This document shows, one piece after another, positions 1-6,375 of a stretch of 28,331 nt of DNA. This stretch comes from a virus, in IMG/VR virus record IMGVR_UViG_3300042388_000128, positions 1-28,331 of that record, one strand, 5' to 3'. The notes below the pieces were generated by a model. That model saw nothing but the letters and a program-made list of their open reading frames with translations, did not search any database and was not told the DNA's origin. Both the position numbers and the translations under genes were made by a program. The first letter of the stretch is position 1. Each line of letters opens with the position of its first letter.

Positions 1-64
1 CGGTATGACCAACGAAGGTGTATTTGGTCCCGAGCACTACGCCTGGTGACCAGCCTGGTTTCAT
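1..64 (-). CDS. Partial gene, start only, unknown product
   Basis: An ATG at 64..62 overlaps the stop codon of the upstream 61-aa gene in a TGATG arrangement, which usually means translational coupling. The 21 codons visible before the window edge are open and read MKPGWSPGVVLGTKYTFVGH, then T. The family cannot be named from so little sequence. The overlap and the unbroken frame are seen; that it is a real gene is inferred. Confidence 0.5.
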   Translation of the reverse strand, partial: MKPGWSPGVVLGTKYTFVGHT

Positions 65-249
65 CAATGTGATGCTGTTCCACTGAGATCAGCAGGCAAT
101 GGAACAACGTTGACCTCAAGGTCGAGAATGTCGTTGTCGTTGCTTATGAACTCAGCAATGCGGGAGTAAACATCAGCGGGCAGCTCCTCGGGATCGGTAG
201 CAGACCGAACGATCAGCTTTGCGCTGACCTCAACAATGAACGCCCGCAT
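64..249 (-). CDS. Small protein of unknown function (61 aa)
   Basis: I do not recognise this protein. It starts with ATG, begins MRAFIVEVSAKLIVRS and is rich in acidic and branched residues (NDNDILDLEVNV). It has no cysteine cluster, signal peptide or membrane segment. The pattern of short beta strands around an acidic helix would fit a small alpha/beta fold, but no function follows from that. It lies 79 bases after the dCTP deaminase-like gene. Its stop overlaps the next start as TGATG, so it probably sits in the same transcript as the lysis and nucleotide genes. Confidence 0.55.
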   Translation of the reverse strand: MRAFIVEVSAKLIVRSATDPEELPADVYSRIAEFISNDNDILDLEVNVVPLPADLSGTASH

Positions 250-328
250 GAGCGCAGCCGCGGCCTGTCAAACGGTAGCGGCAATGACACTGCCAACTGA
301 AGCAGTTGTATTTAGGGGGCCTTAAGAA

Positions 329-841
329 TTAGCCCTTGCTGGCGGTGACTACCAAGTCGTGCTGATAGCGGCCAGTGACGGCATAGGAGCGTTCAGGGCT
401 ACCACTGACCAAGAGGAACTTGAGCTGGCCAATGCGCAGGCCGGGCCATATCGGCAGAGGGTGATACTGCCGCGTGTTTTTCAGCTCCAGCGTTAGGCGT
501 CCGCAGTAGCCAGGGTCAGCCCAACCGGCTTCCGCATGGTCCCATCCTTCTCTAGCGCGGGATGACTTCAGAACGAACTGAGCGCCGACATGATCCGGCA
601 GGTGGCAGATCTCTTGCGTTTCACCAAGGAACCATTCACCCGGATGGATCATGAAGGGGTTCTCAGCGCTGTACTCACACAGGCCAATGATTTGCAGGTC
701 AGGGGTGTCCTCCTGCTCAATCATGATCCGATCACCAAGCCTTAGATCCAAGCTGGCCGGGTTGACCAGTTCATCGTTGTATGGCGTGACCATGCCGTGC
801 TGTTTGCAGAGCCGGCGGATTTCGTGATCAGGAAGGAGCAC
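329..841 (-). CDS. dcd: dCTP deaminase-like enzyme (dCTP deaminase/dUTPase superfamily)
   Basis: This 170-aa protein matches the trimeric dCTP deaminase family, which turns dCTP into dUTP (some members go on to dUMP) to supply thymidylate synthesis. Visible motifs in order are NPASLDLRLG (27-36), KSSRAR (92-97; R97 aligns with the catalytic arginine of E. coli Dcd), WADPGYCG (107-114), TLELKN (117-122; E119 aligns with the general-base glutamate that separates deaminases from plain dUTPases) and GLRIGQLKF (134-142). The gene starts with GTG six bases after the endolysin stop and has no clear ribosome-binding site, so it is probably coupled to it. Family membership is firm. Deaminase rather than dUTPase activity is inferred from E119. 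An enzyme of DNA precursor supply after lysis genes is unusual and may be a later acquisition. Confidence 0.83.
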   Translation of the reverse strand: MLLPDHEIRRLCKQHGMVTPYNDELVNPASLDLRLGDRIMIEQEDTPDLQIIGLCEYSAENPFMIHPGEWFLGETQEICHLPDHVGAQFVLKSSRAREGWDHAEAGWADPGYCGRLTLELKNTRQYHPLPIWPGLRIGQLKFLLVSGSPERSYAVTGRYQHDLVVTASKG

Positions 842-847
842 AGGTCA

Positions 848-1936
848 TCAATAATCCCACCTAACCCTAGGCCCGCCACCTTTGCGAATACCAAGGTGAA
901 CAAAGCCTTTTGGTGCGCCATAGCCCAAGCTGTGCGGCCAGTTTTTATCGCACCAGTCCTGCACGGCGTAGATATCGGCACCATCGACGTAGAAGTCGAC
1001 TGCACCCTCGCCTACGGTTGAGTAGAGGTGTTCACTGCCGCTGGCGCCACCAACGCTGCGGTTAATGGCAGGTGGACGGTAGCCCGATGTGATCGTCACC
1101 ATCTTGCCGCCGAACTGCGCACGCACACGCTCCAAGAACTGCGCCAGCTTTAGCGCTGTGTCGCACTGGTGCTGATGCTGAAAGCGGCGGGCAGGGTCAC
1201 CAAGGGCAAATTCACCAGCGGTGAAGTGCGGTGTGATCTTGAAGCTAAAGGGTGACTCAGGCGTGAACATTGCAGAGATGGGTGCCTTGGTCTGACGGAC
1301 GCGACCCCATAGATCACCTTCCGCAAGCCGGCGACGCTTCAGGCCAGCTTCAACGTTGGTACCAGGGTTGCGGTACAGGAGCATTGCATCAGGTACTTGG
1401 TCCCATTGCTTGTCTTGCAGCACGCGGGTGATGGTGCCAAAGCCTGGTGCGGCAAAAAAGTTGGAGCCAAGGTTGAAGGCAAAGCTGATCAACGCTGACT
1501 TCTGGTTAGCCGTCATCTCACCCCAATGGGGAATGCGCTTGGCCAGCACTGCAGCCGTGCGGTCGATCTCTAGCCGCAGCATCTGATCGGCTTCTACCTC
1601 AGTGATCACATCGCCTTGACGCACTGGAGAACCATCGGGATACCGCGTGCAACCGACGCCAATGGTCCAAGGCTCACCACCCGACAACGGGTCCGGGTAG
1701 GCCTGTAGCTTGCACCCCTCAAACTCCTTGACAATCTTGAGTGCAGCACTCAGGTCGTCTTGCTTGGGGTCAGTGCTCCAAGTCTTGAACCACGGCCGAT
1801 CACGACGCATTGCCGCTGCATAGCCATTGGCCTTGAGGTCAGCCTCTAGCTCACTGATTGCTGCCAGCTGATGCGGTAGACCGCGATTGAAGAAACGAAA
1901 CAGCTGCTCAAGTGTGATCGGCGCAGAGTTCGCCAT
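848..1936 (-). CDS. Two-domain endolysin: GH24 muramidase plus M15 peptidase
   Basis: The protein (362 aa) should degrade host peptidoglycan at lysis. Residues 1-60 are a helical, charged N-terminal part that I cannot assign. Residues 63-212 are a T4-lysozyme-type glycosidase: FEGCKLQAYPD places E73 and D82 with the same spacing as E11 and D20 of T4 lysozyme, and TIGVG supplies T91. Residues 235-362 look like a zinc D-Ala-D-Ala carboxypeptidase/endopeptidase of the M15 type: SGYRPPAINRSVGGASGSEH, then GAVDFYVDG and FVHLGIR give the probable ligands H303, D314 and H347. No signal peptide is seen, so export would need a holin. The gene begins with ATG, three bases after the preceding gene. It should cut both glycan and peptide parts of the wall. 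Domain calls are firm; exact bond specificity is inferred. Confidence 0.9.
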   Translation of the reverse strand: MANSAPITLEQLFRFFNRGLPHQLAAISELEADLKANGYAAAMRRDRPWFKTWSTDPKQDDLSAALKIVKEFEGCKLQAYPDPLSGGEPWTIGVGCTRYPDGSPVRQGDVITEVEADQMLRLEIDRTAAVLAKRIPHWGEMTANQKSALISFAFNLGSNFFAAPGFGTITRVLQDKQWDQVPDAMLLYRNPGTNVEAGLKRRRLAEGDLWGRVRQTKAPISAMFTPESPFSFKITPHFTAGEFALGDPARRFQHQHQCDTALKLAQFLERVRAQFGGKMVTITSGYRPPAINRSVGGASGSEHLYSTVGEGAVDFYVDGADIYAVQDWCDKNWPHSLGYGAPKGFVHLGIRKGGGPRVRWDY

Positions 1937-1939
1937 TGT

Positions 1940-2125
1940 TCAACGCTTGACAAGGGGAGTGATGACACCGGCCAGCAGCTCAATAGCGCGGTAGACCTTC
2001 ACGCCCATGCGAGCAATCGTGTCAAGGGTTTCGTCATCCTTCGGTGTGGGCGTCAAGTTCACAATGGCCAAAGCCAGTGCATGAGCCGCAACGATGATTG
2101 CAATGAACTCAGGGATGTGGTTCAC
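1940..2125 (-). CDS. Small membrane protein, holin candidate
   Basis: This 61-aa protein has one clear hydrophobic helix near its N-terminus (EFIAIIVAAHALALAIVNL, about residues 6-24), then an acidic linker (PKDDETLD) and a second amphipathic stretch ending LLAGVITPLVKR. It begins with GTG; no upstream in-frame ATG exists before a stop. It sits directly before the endolysin gene, with three bases between them, which is where holins normally lie. Small size, membrane helix and basic tail fit a holin, but holins have few conserved residues, so this is a context call. It could also be an antiholin or a spanin-like accessory. Confidence 0.55.
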   Translation of the reverse strand: MNHIPEFIAIIVAAHALALAIVNLTPTPKDDETLDTIARMGVKVYRAIELLAGVITPLVKR

Positions 2126-2151
2126 AGCTTTAACTGAGAGTCTGTATCACG

Positions 2152-2385
2152 TTACTTGCTGATTTCAAGTGCTCGCACACGTTGATCAAGTGCATTCCAC
2201 TGTGCTTTGCTGTCAATCTTTAGTTCTTCAACAGCTCGCACCATCTGCTGAACAGTGGCTTCAACTCGTGCCGACTGCACTTGCAGGGAAATTAATAGAG
2301 CCCCAATGGCGATCATGCCAGAGGCCAGAGCAGTGGGGAGAGAAGCAGTCAGCACGTTGCCAACTGATTTAGGTTCTTCAGTCAC
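2152..2385 (-). CDS. Small membrane protein with coiled-coil tail; holin, antiholin or spanin candidate
   Basis: The 77-aa product has a short polar N-terminus, one membrane helix (TALASGMIAIGALLISLQV, about 17-35) and then a heptad-like, charged helix to the end (VEATVQQMVRAVEELKID and WNALDQRVRALEISK). The start codon is GTG. A single helix followed by a coiled coil is common among phage lysis-cassette proteins that oligomerise in the inner membrane. It lies 26 bases before the other holin candidate. A holin/antiholin pair is a reasonable reading of the two genes, but neither matches a family I can name. Confidence 0.5.
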   Translation of the reverse strand: MTEEPKSVGNVLTASLPTALASGMIAIGALLISLQVQSARVEATVQQMVRAVEELKIDSKAQWNALDQRVRALEISK

Positions 2386-2412
2386 TGCCCGCTAAGTGGC
2401 TTTAAAGCATCG

Positions 2413-2434
2413 TAGCTAGCGTCGCTTAGCTAGC
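2413..2434. repeat. Two copies of TAGCTAGC, each containing the palindrome GCTAGC
   Basis: TAGCTAGC occurs at 2413-2420 and again at 2427-2434. Because each copy contains a 6-base palindrome, the two can also pair into a short hairpin with a loop of about 8 bases. The pair lies in the 50-base spacer just after the 47-aa gene. No run of T follows on the minus strand, so it is not a standard intrinsic terminator. Its role is unknown. Confidence 0.4.
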
Positions 2435-2435
2435 C

Positions 2436-2579
2436 CTAGCCGCCTTGACCGCGTAAGGGTTTCTTCCCACGTCTACGCGGGCGTGAGTGTTGGCCAAAGC
2501 CTTGTGCAGTGGTTTTTGGCGGGCCTGACTGATGGATGCGTTTAACAACGCTGACGCCTTTTGTGGATTTAACCGCCAT
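2436..2579 (-). CDS. Very basic 47-aa protein, unknown function
   Basis: An ATG at 2579..2577 overlaps the stop of the preceding gene as TGATG. It opens a 47-codon frame ending in TAG at 2436. The protein starts MAVKSTKGVSVVKRIHQSG, continues PPKTTAQGFG, and ends in a cluster of arginines and lysines, RPRRRGKKPLRGQGG. It fills what would otherwise be a gap of about 190 bases. From memory, small basic proteins with a 'PKKTRQG ... YRGQG' pattern recur in cyanophage and other aquatic phage genomes, and this one fits the pattern. Function is unknown; the charge would suit binding to nucleic acid or to an acidic protein. It may be absent from automatic annotations because of its length. Confidence 0.7.
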   Translation of the reverse strand: MAVKSTKGVSVVKRIHQSGPPKTTAQGFGQHSRPRRRGKKPLRGQGG

Positions 2580-3124
2580 CAACCGTTCCCTGCACCTGCA
2601 CCCACCCACGCCTCATCCACATCAGGCGTCGCGGGATCGTCAGCCATGAAGGTGCCGTCGGCATTGCGAGCGCGGACGGGTTCAAGGCTTGGCCAAGTGG
2701 GGTAGTCGGAGCCGGTGATGTAGGCCGCTAGGGCGTCGGTGTCGGCCGTGTCGCGGATGGCGGTGATCTTGGTGCCGGTAGCGAGGCGGATGTTTTCGCG
2801 CCAGGTCTTGATGGCGGGATCGGCGGGTTTGCCGTTATCAGCCTCGCGGATGATCATCCAGTCGGTCGGGGCCAGCAGCGTGTTGGCCGTGGTGCGGGTT
2901 TGTTGGGTCCACTGCTCCACCAGCTGCGCGTGGTCCTTGGGGATGCCCGTGTCCCAGTAGAACCTCTGATCGACCGGGATGGGATCCGGCTGCTCCGTGA
3001 TGCCGATGGCGGCGCGTTCTTCGGGGGTGGCAAGACGGAGCCAGTTAGCGGGGTACTGCACACCCGTCTCGGGATCCGTGAACGCCACGTCGGGGCTCAG
3101 GGGTTGGCCGTGGAAGATGAACAT
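2579..3124 (-). CDS. Probable tail fibre assembly or fibre-associated protein
   Basis: This 181-aa protein begins with ATG, with a GGAG about 11 bases upstream. The N-terminal 90 residues (TGVQYPANWLRLATPEER, then DPIPVDQRFYWDTG and PKDHAQLVEQW) resemble a recurrent phage protein type found next to tail fibre genes, where it is thought to act as a fibre chaperone or small fibre part. The middle (TDWMIIREADNGKPADPAIK) carries the DWM...R motif common in tail fibre assembly proteins. The C-terminus is rich in Asp, Ala and Gly. It follows the largest fibre gene, which supports the role. Structural versus chaperone function cannot be told from sequence. Confidence 0.6.
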   Translation of the reverse strand: MFIFHGQPLSPDVAFTDPETGVQYPANWLRLATPEERAAIGITEQPDPIPVDQRFYWDTGIPKDHAQLVEQWTQQTRTTANTLLAPTDWMIIREADNGKPADPAIKTWRENIRLATGTKITAIRDTADTDALAAYITGSDYPTWPSLEPVRARNADGTFMADDPATPDVDEAWVGAGAGNG

Positions 3125-3177
3125 GGTCGTCAGGGCTCCAAAACGAGGCTAGCGGGGGGAGAAGGCTTGTTCACTAC

Positions 3178-5571
3178 TCACCTGGCGCGGGCGTAGTTGA
3201 AGGGCGATTCGGCGAAGGCGGCAAATACGATTTGGTTGCCATTTGTGTACGGATAGCGCAGCTTGATTCCATTAGACAGAAAATCAAATTCAACAGAGGT
3301 GAACTCTGCGCTTGACGAGCTAGCAAGCAGTAAGTTATCGCAGACATTTTCAGGATCTCGGCTTGAGTCATACATACCCCAGTTTCCTGTTGCGCTTGCG
3401 TTTTTGTATAGAAGGAAGCGAGGCCGAAATCCTAAATATGCAAATGCGTTGTCTGACGTTCCATTAGATGTAATTGATCCAAAACTAGAGTACCCGGATA
3501 CGGGGGCGAAGGCGTACACCACATACGTGCCACCGTTGGTATTCATCTCTGCTGAGCCAGCACTTACTGTTAGTACAGTTGATGTTGGTGATGTGTTATT
3601 CCAGAAGTTGGCACTTGTAATTGTTGCGTTTGTCAAATTAAGGCCAAGCGCGCCAGTGTTTCCTATTGCCGAGTGATACACATACCAGTTGGCTACAGCA
3701 TCTCTTCGCTTCACAATCATCATGCTTGGAACCACGCCAAGCCCATGGCCAACAGTGCCAGTGGTGCCTGTGCCCGTATAAGTGACAACGCTGAACCCCG
3801 CACTTGCATTAGCCCGCACCTGACTAGAGATGGAGCCTGATGTGTTCGTGACGGTGGAGCTGCCGGCGTCCCAGGTCCACCCCACATAGGTCTGAGATGA
3901 GCCATTAACTACGGTCGCATCCGAAGATCCTGCTACAACGGTAAAGTCTGCAGTTGAGGAGGTTGAAACATAACCAAACTGCTTAAATGCATCCTCTGCA
4001 CTGGTAGCGTTTGAGTACAGACTTTTATCAATGCCCCTCACCGTGTCTGCCAAGAGGTGGCCATAGGCTGCGCTGCGGCACTTAATCCAAACCAGATCCG
4101 GCGAGAAGCCCAACCCCGAGATCGTCTGGGTGCCACCATTGCCGCTCCAGGTCTTCGTATCAAAAACCGTGCTCGGCTTGACGACGGTGGGCGTGGGCAG
4201 GTTCTGCGTGCAGAGCGCCTTGAAGCCGCTGGGGGCCGTGTAGGCGAAGGCGAAGGGGCGTTGGCCGAAGTTGGCGACAGCAGATGCAGATCCAGAGCCA
4301 GAGCCGTGTTCTATAAAAGGCAAGAATCGGCCATTGTTTGCAAGTGAATAATTGGTTCCAACTTGTGTTCCATTTTTATACCAGCGGATTTGGCTGTTAT
4401 CCGCGTCGTACCCAACACCAATAATGTCATTTGTGGTAAAACCGGCGACTGCTGCAGTCTGCACGTCATTGATATAGATGTTCTGCCACCCACCTGTATC
4501 GTATCGATAATATTTGCTCCGCACGCCTGTTTGGTTGTCTACAACGCCAATTGAAAGTTCTCCGACACTAGTTACGGTTACTTCCCAATACCACTTGCCT
4601 GATGATGGTATTCCAACCGTTCCTTTGACCCCGGTAGCAAACGAGGATGAACCATTTATGGCAACATCAAGATTTCCATTAGTCAGTGTTGCAAACGAGG
4701 GTGCTGATAACGGATTCCAAGTGCAGTAATTCCCCCTCACCTCACCGCCCGCGCCAGCGTCTGTGCCGTAATTAGTGGGAACGTCTACAAGGCTGTCGTT
4801 GCCTGCACCAGCAGTGACGGACAAATTCGACGGGGTGAAGTTGTTCCCGTTCCCGCTAGTGTCCTTCCCTAATGTGGTCGCGGTTGCTGCACTGTTATCC
4901 GCGAACTCAAGGTGGAAGCCGTTAGTGCCGTAGCTGCCGGTGTATGCCTTGGGATTCCACACGCCGGTGGTGGCGTCGAACTCGCCGAATGCCGAGGGAG
5001 CAAGTTGCTGACCGTCAATCAGGTGGACATCGGCCAGCATGAAATTGCTGTAATAACTATAAGCATTGTTATATTTGTCTGCGCCTATATTGTGCTCGAC
5101 GTTATTGTTTACGGCGTAATCATAATTTTGCGTAGGATTATTAGACGTTGAAAATGTAGTTACCTCTGCTCCGTTGACGTAAAGCCTAACGCGCTCTGAA
5201 GCAGTTGCAAGTGTCGTGTCAACAGCAAGGCATATGTGCATCCATGCGCCGGGGTCTCGATATACGGCAGTCGTTTTTCGCCAGCCAGTGCCAGTTCCTT
5301 CAAATGAAAGTATGTCTGCACTTGTAAAGGTGAGCTGATTAAATGTTGCGTCTGTCGTGCCAGTTCCTGCAACAAACAAACGAGCAAACACGCCGAGCTG
5401 ATTTCGCTTTACCCACGCTGCCCAGGTCCAGGTGCGGCGGTTACCAGCAGATGCAGGTGTGCGGCTTAAGTAAGCAGAATCGGCGGAGTTGAAGCGTAGT
5501 GATCTACTCACCCGGTAGCCCGTGTCCTGCGAAGCAAGCAGCAGCGGGTTGGCGTTAGCGGGAACACCCAT
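3178..5571 (-). CDS. Large receptor-binding fibre or adhesin with LamG and SPRY domains
   Basis: The 797-aa product looks built from carbohydrate- or protein-binding beta-sandwich domains. About 20-215 is a LamG/concanavalin-like domain (SLRFNSADSAYLSRTP, then WTWAAWVKR, GAWMHICLAVD and RVRLYVNGAEV). About 280-455 is a B30.2/SPRY-like domain (GKWYWEVTV, NDIIGVGYDADNSQIRWYKN, FGQRPFAF). The remainder contains about three diverged repeats of a beta-rich unit, each with a 'hydrophobic-P-x-hydrophobic-hydrophobic-hydrophobic-h-K' strand (FSPDLVWIK, VPSMMIVKRR, FRPRFLLYKN) and an end like TYVGWTWDAG, TYVVYAFAP or QIVFAAFAE. The start overlaps the stop of the gene before it (TAATG). The base composition inside the gene is patchy, as in recombining fibre genes. 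It is probably the host-recognition protein; the ligand is unknown. Confidence 0.82.
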   Translation of the reverse strand: MGVPANANPLLLASQDTGYRVSRSLRFNSADSAYLSRTPASAGNRRTWTWAAWVKRNQLGVFARLFVAGTGTTDATFNQLTFTSADILSFEGTGTGWRKTTAVYRDPGAWMHICLAVDTTLATASERVRLYVNGAEVTTFSTSNNPTQNYDYAVNNNVEHNIGADKYNNAYSYYSNFMLADVHLIDGQQLAPSAFGEFDATTGVWNPKAYTGSYGTNGFHLEFADNSAATATTLGKDTSGNGNNFTPSNLSVTAGAGNDSLVDVPTNYGTDAGAGGEVRGNYCTWNPLSAPSFATLTNGNLDVAINGSSSFATGVKGTVGIPSSGKWYWEVTVTSVGELSIGVVDNQTGVRSKYYRYDTGGWQNIYINDVQTAAVAGFTTNDIIGVGYDADNSQIRWYKNGTQVGTNYSLANNGRFLPFIEHGSGSGSASAVANFGQRPFAFAYTAPSGFKALCTQNLPTPTVVKPSTVFDTKTWSGNGGTQTISGLGFSPDLVWIKCRSAAYGHLLADTVRGIDKSLYSNATSAEDAFKQFGYVSTSSTADFTVVAGSSDATVVNGSSQTYVGWTWDAGSSTVTNTSGSISSQVRANASAGFSVVTYTGTGTTGTVGHGLGVVPSMMIVKRRDAVANWYVYHSAIGNTGALGLNLTNATITSANFWNNTSPTSTVLTVSAGSAEMNTNGGTYVVYAFAPVSGYSSFGSITSNGTSDNAFAYLGFRPRFLLYKNASATGNWGMYDSSRDPENVCDNLLLASSSSAEFTSVEFDFLSNGIKLRYPYTNGNQIVFAAFAESPFNYARAR

Positions 5572-6113
5572 TACTTCACGTCCTTGATGAGCTGGGCGGC
5601 AATGCTGCCGGTGGTTCGGACCGCGTAGACCAGCACATCCACGGCGCTGGCAGCGGTGCTCAGCGTGGGTGCGGTGCCACCTGCGAAGTCCCAGTTGCTG
5701 CCGTAGGCGAGTGTGTGGCTGCCGGTGGTCTGCGTGATGTAAATGCAGCCGCTCTGGCCCGCCGTCAGATTGGTGGGGTTAGCGAGGGTGCGGTTGCCAC
5801 CGATGGACAGCGACCAGTTGTTTGACAAGCTGAAATCGGGGGTGATGGTGGCCCCGTCCGTCAGTGCCGTGATGGCCCCACGCTGGGCTGCCGTAAAGCT
5901 CTGCGCTACATCGGTCTTCGCCGTGTCCGCGTCATAAGCCTGAACACTGACGCCAATCGCGCTTTCCTTCAGCAGCGGGAAGCCGCCGGCGGTGCTGTTG
6001 TTGTGGACGACGACCGTGTTCTTCGTCGTGTCAACCGTGACCTCACCAGCCGCGCCGGTAAATGTGCTGTGTTCCGTGGTCGTGCCACGGCGTAGCTGAA
6101 CGCGAGTAGCCAT
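5571..6113 (-). CDS. Tail fibre protein with Mtd-like N-terminal domain
   Basis: The first 55 residues (MATRVQLRRGTTTEHSTFTG, then GEVTVDTTKNTVVVHNNSTA and GGFPLLKES) closely resemble the N-terminal beta-prism domain of the major tropism determinant Mtd of Bordetella phage BPP-1, as I remember it. That domain anchors the receptor-binding trimer to the tail. The middle (SVQAYDADTAKTDVAQSFTA) is a short segment common in fibre proteins. The rest is a beta-rich head of about 90 residues (LSIGGNRTLANPTNLTAGQS, CIYITQTTGSHTLAYGSNWD). There is no sign of the C-type lectin fold of Mtd at the C-terminus, so only the anchoring module is shared. It is 180 aa long and overlaps its neighbours by one base on both sides. 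Confidence 0.8.
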   Translation of the reverse strand: MATRVQLRRGTTTEHSTFTGAAGEVTVDTTKNTVVVHNNSTAGGFPLLKESAIGVSVQAYDADTAKTDVAQSFTAAQRGAITALTDGATITPDFSLSNNWSLSIGGNRTLANPTNLTAGQSGCIYITQTTGSHTLAYGSNWDFAGGTAPTLSTAASAVDVLVYAVRTTGSIAAQLIKDVK

Positions 6114-6337
6114 CAGACCAAGGCTCCGTAATCGAGGGCGCCATCGGTGGCACCAGTGATCAGTCCGTAGTCCTGATCGGCAAACGCAATCCGAATGATC
6201 TCAGGCGTGCCGTTGTCGCGCCGCATGAACAAGGCGCCGTCAAACGTGTTCATGCCGACCTCGCCCAGCGACAGATCACTGGTGGTCGGGACTTTGCCCG
6301 CGACGGCTGATCGCTTCAGCCTGATTGTGTTTGCCAT
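6113..6337 (-). CDS. Short fibre-module protein (74 aa)
   Basis: This gene codes for little more than the N-terminal adhesin module: MANTIRLKRSAVAGKVPTTS, then LSLGEVGMNTFDGALFMRRD and PEIIRI. The same module begins the two neighbouring fibre genes. The end reads DYGLITGATDGALDYGALV, with two DYG motifs. It has a good ribosome-binding site (AAAGGA, seven bases before ATG), so it is probably a real, expressed gene and not only a remnant. Short proteins of this sort are, from memory, common in cyanophage fibre clusters. It may form a trimeric adaptor between tail and fibre; that is inference. A truncated paralogue of its neighbours is the alternative. Confidence 0.75.
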   Translation of the reverse strand: MANTIRLKRSAVAGKVPTTSDLSLGEVGMNTFDGALFMRRDNGTPEIIRIAFADQDYGLITGATDGALDYGALV

Positions 6338-6375
6338 TTGGCGGTCCTTTGATGGCTATGTAGCCGGACTGAGCA

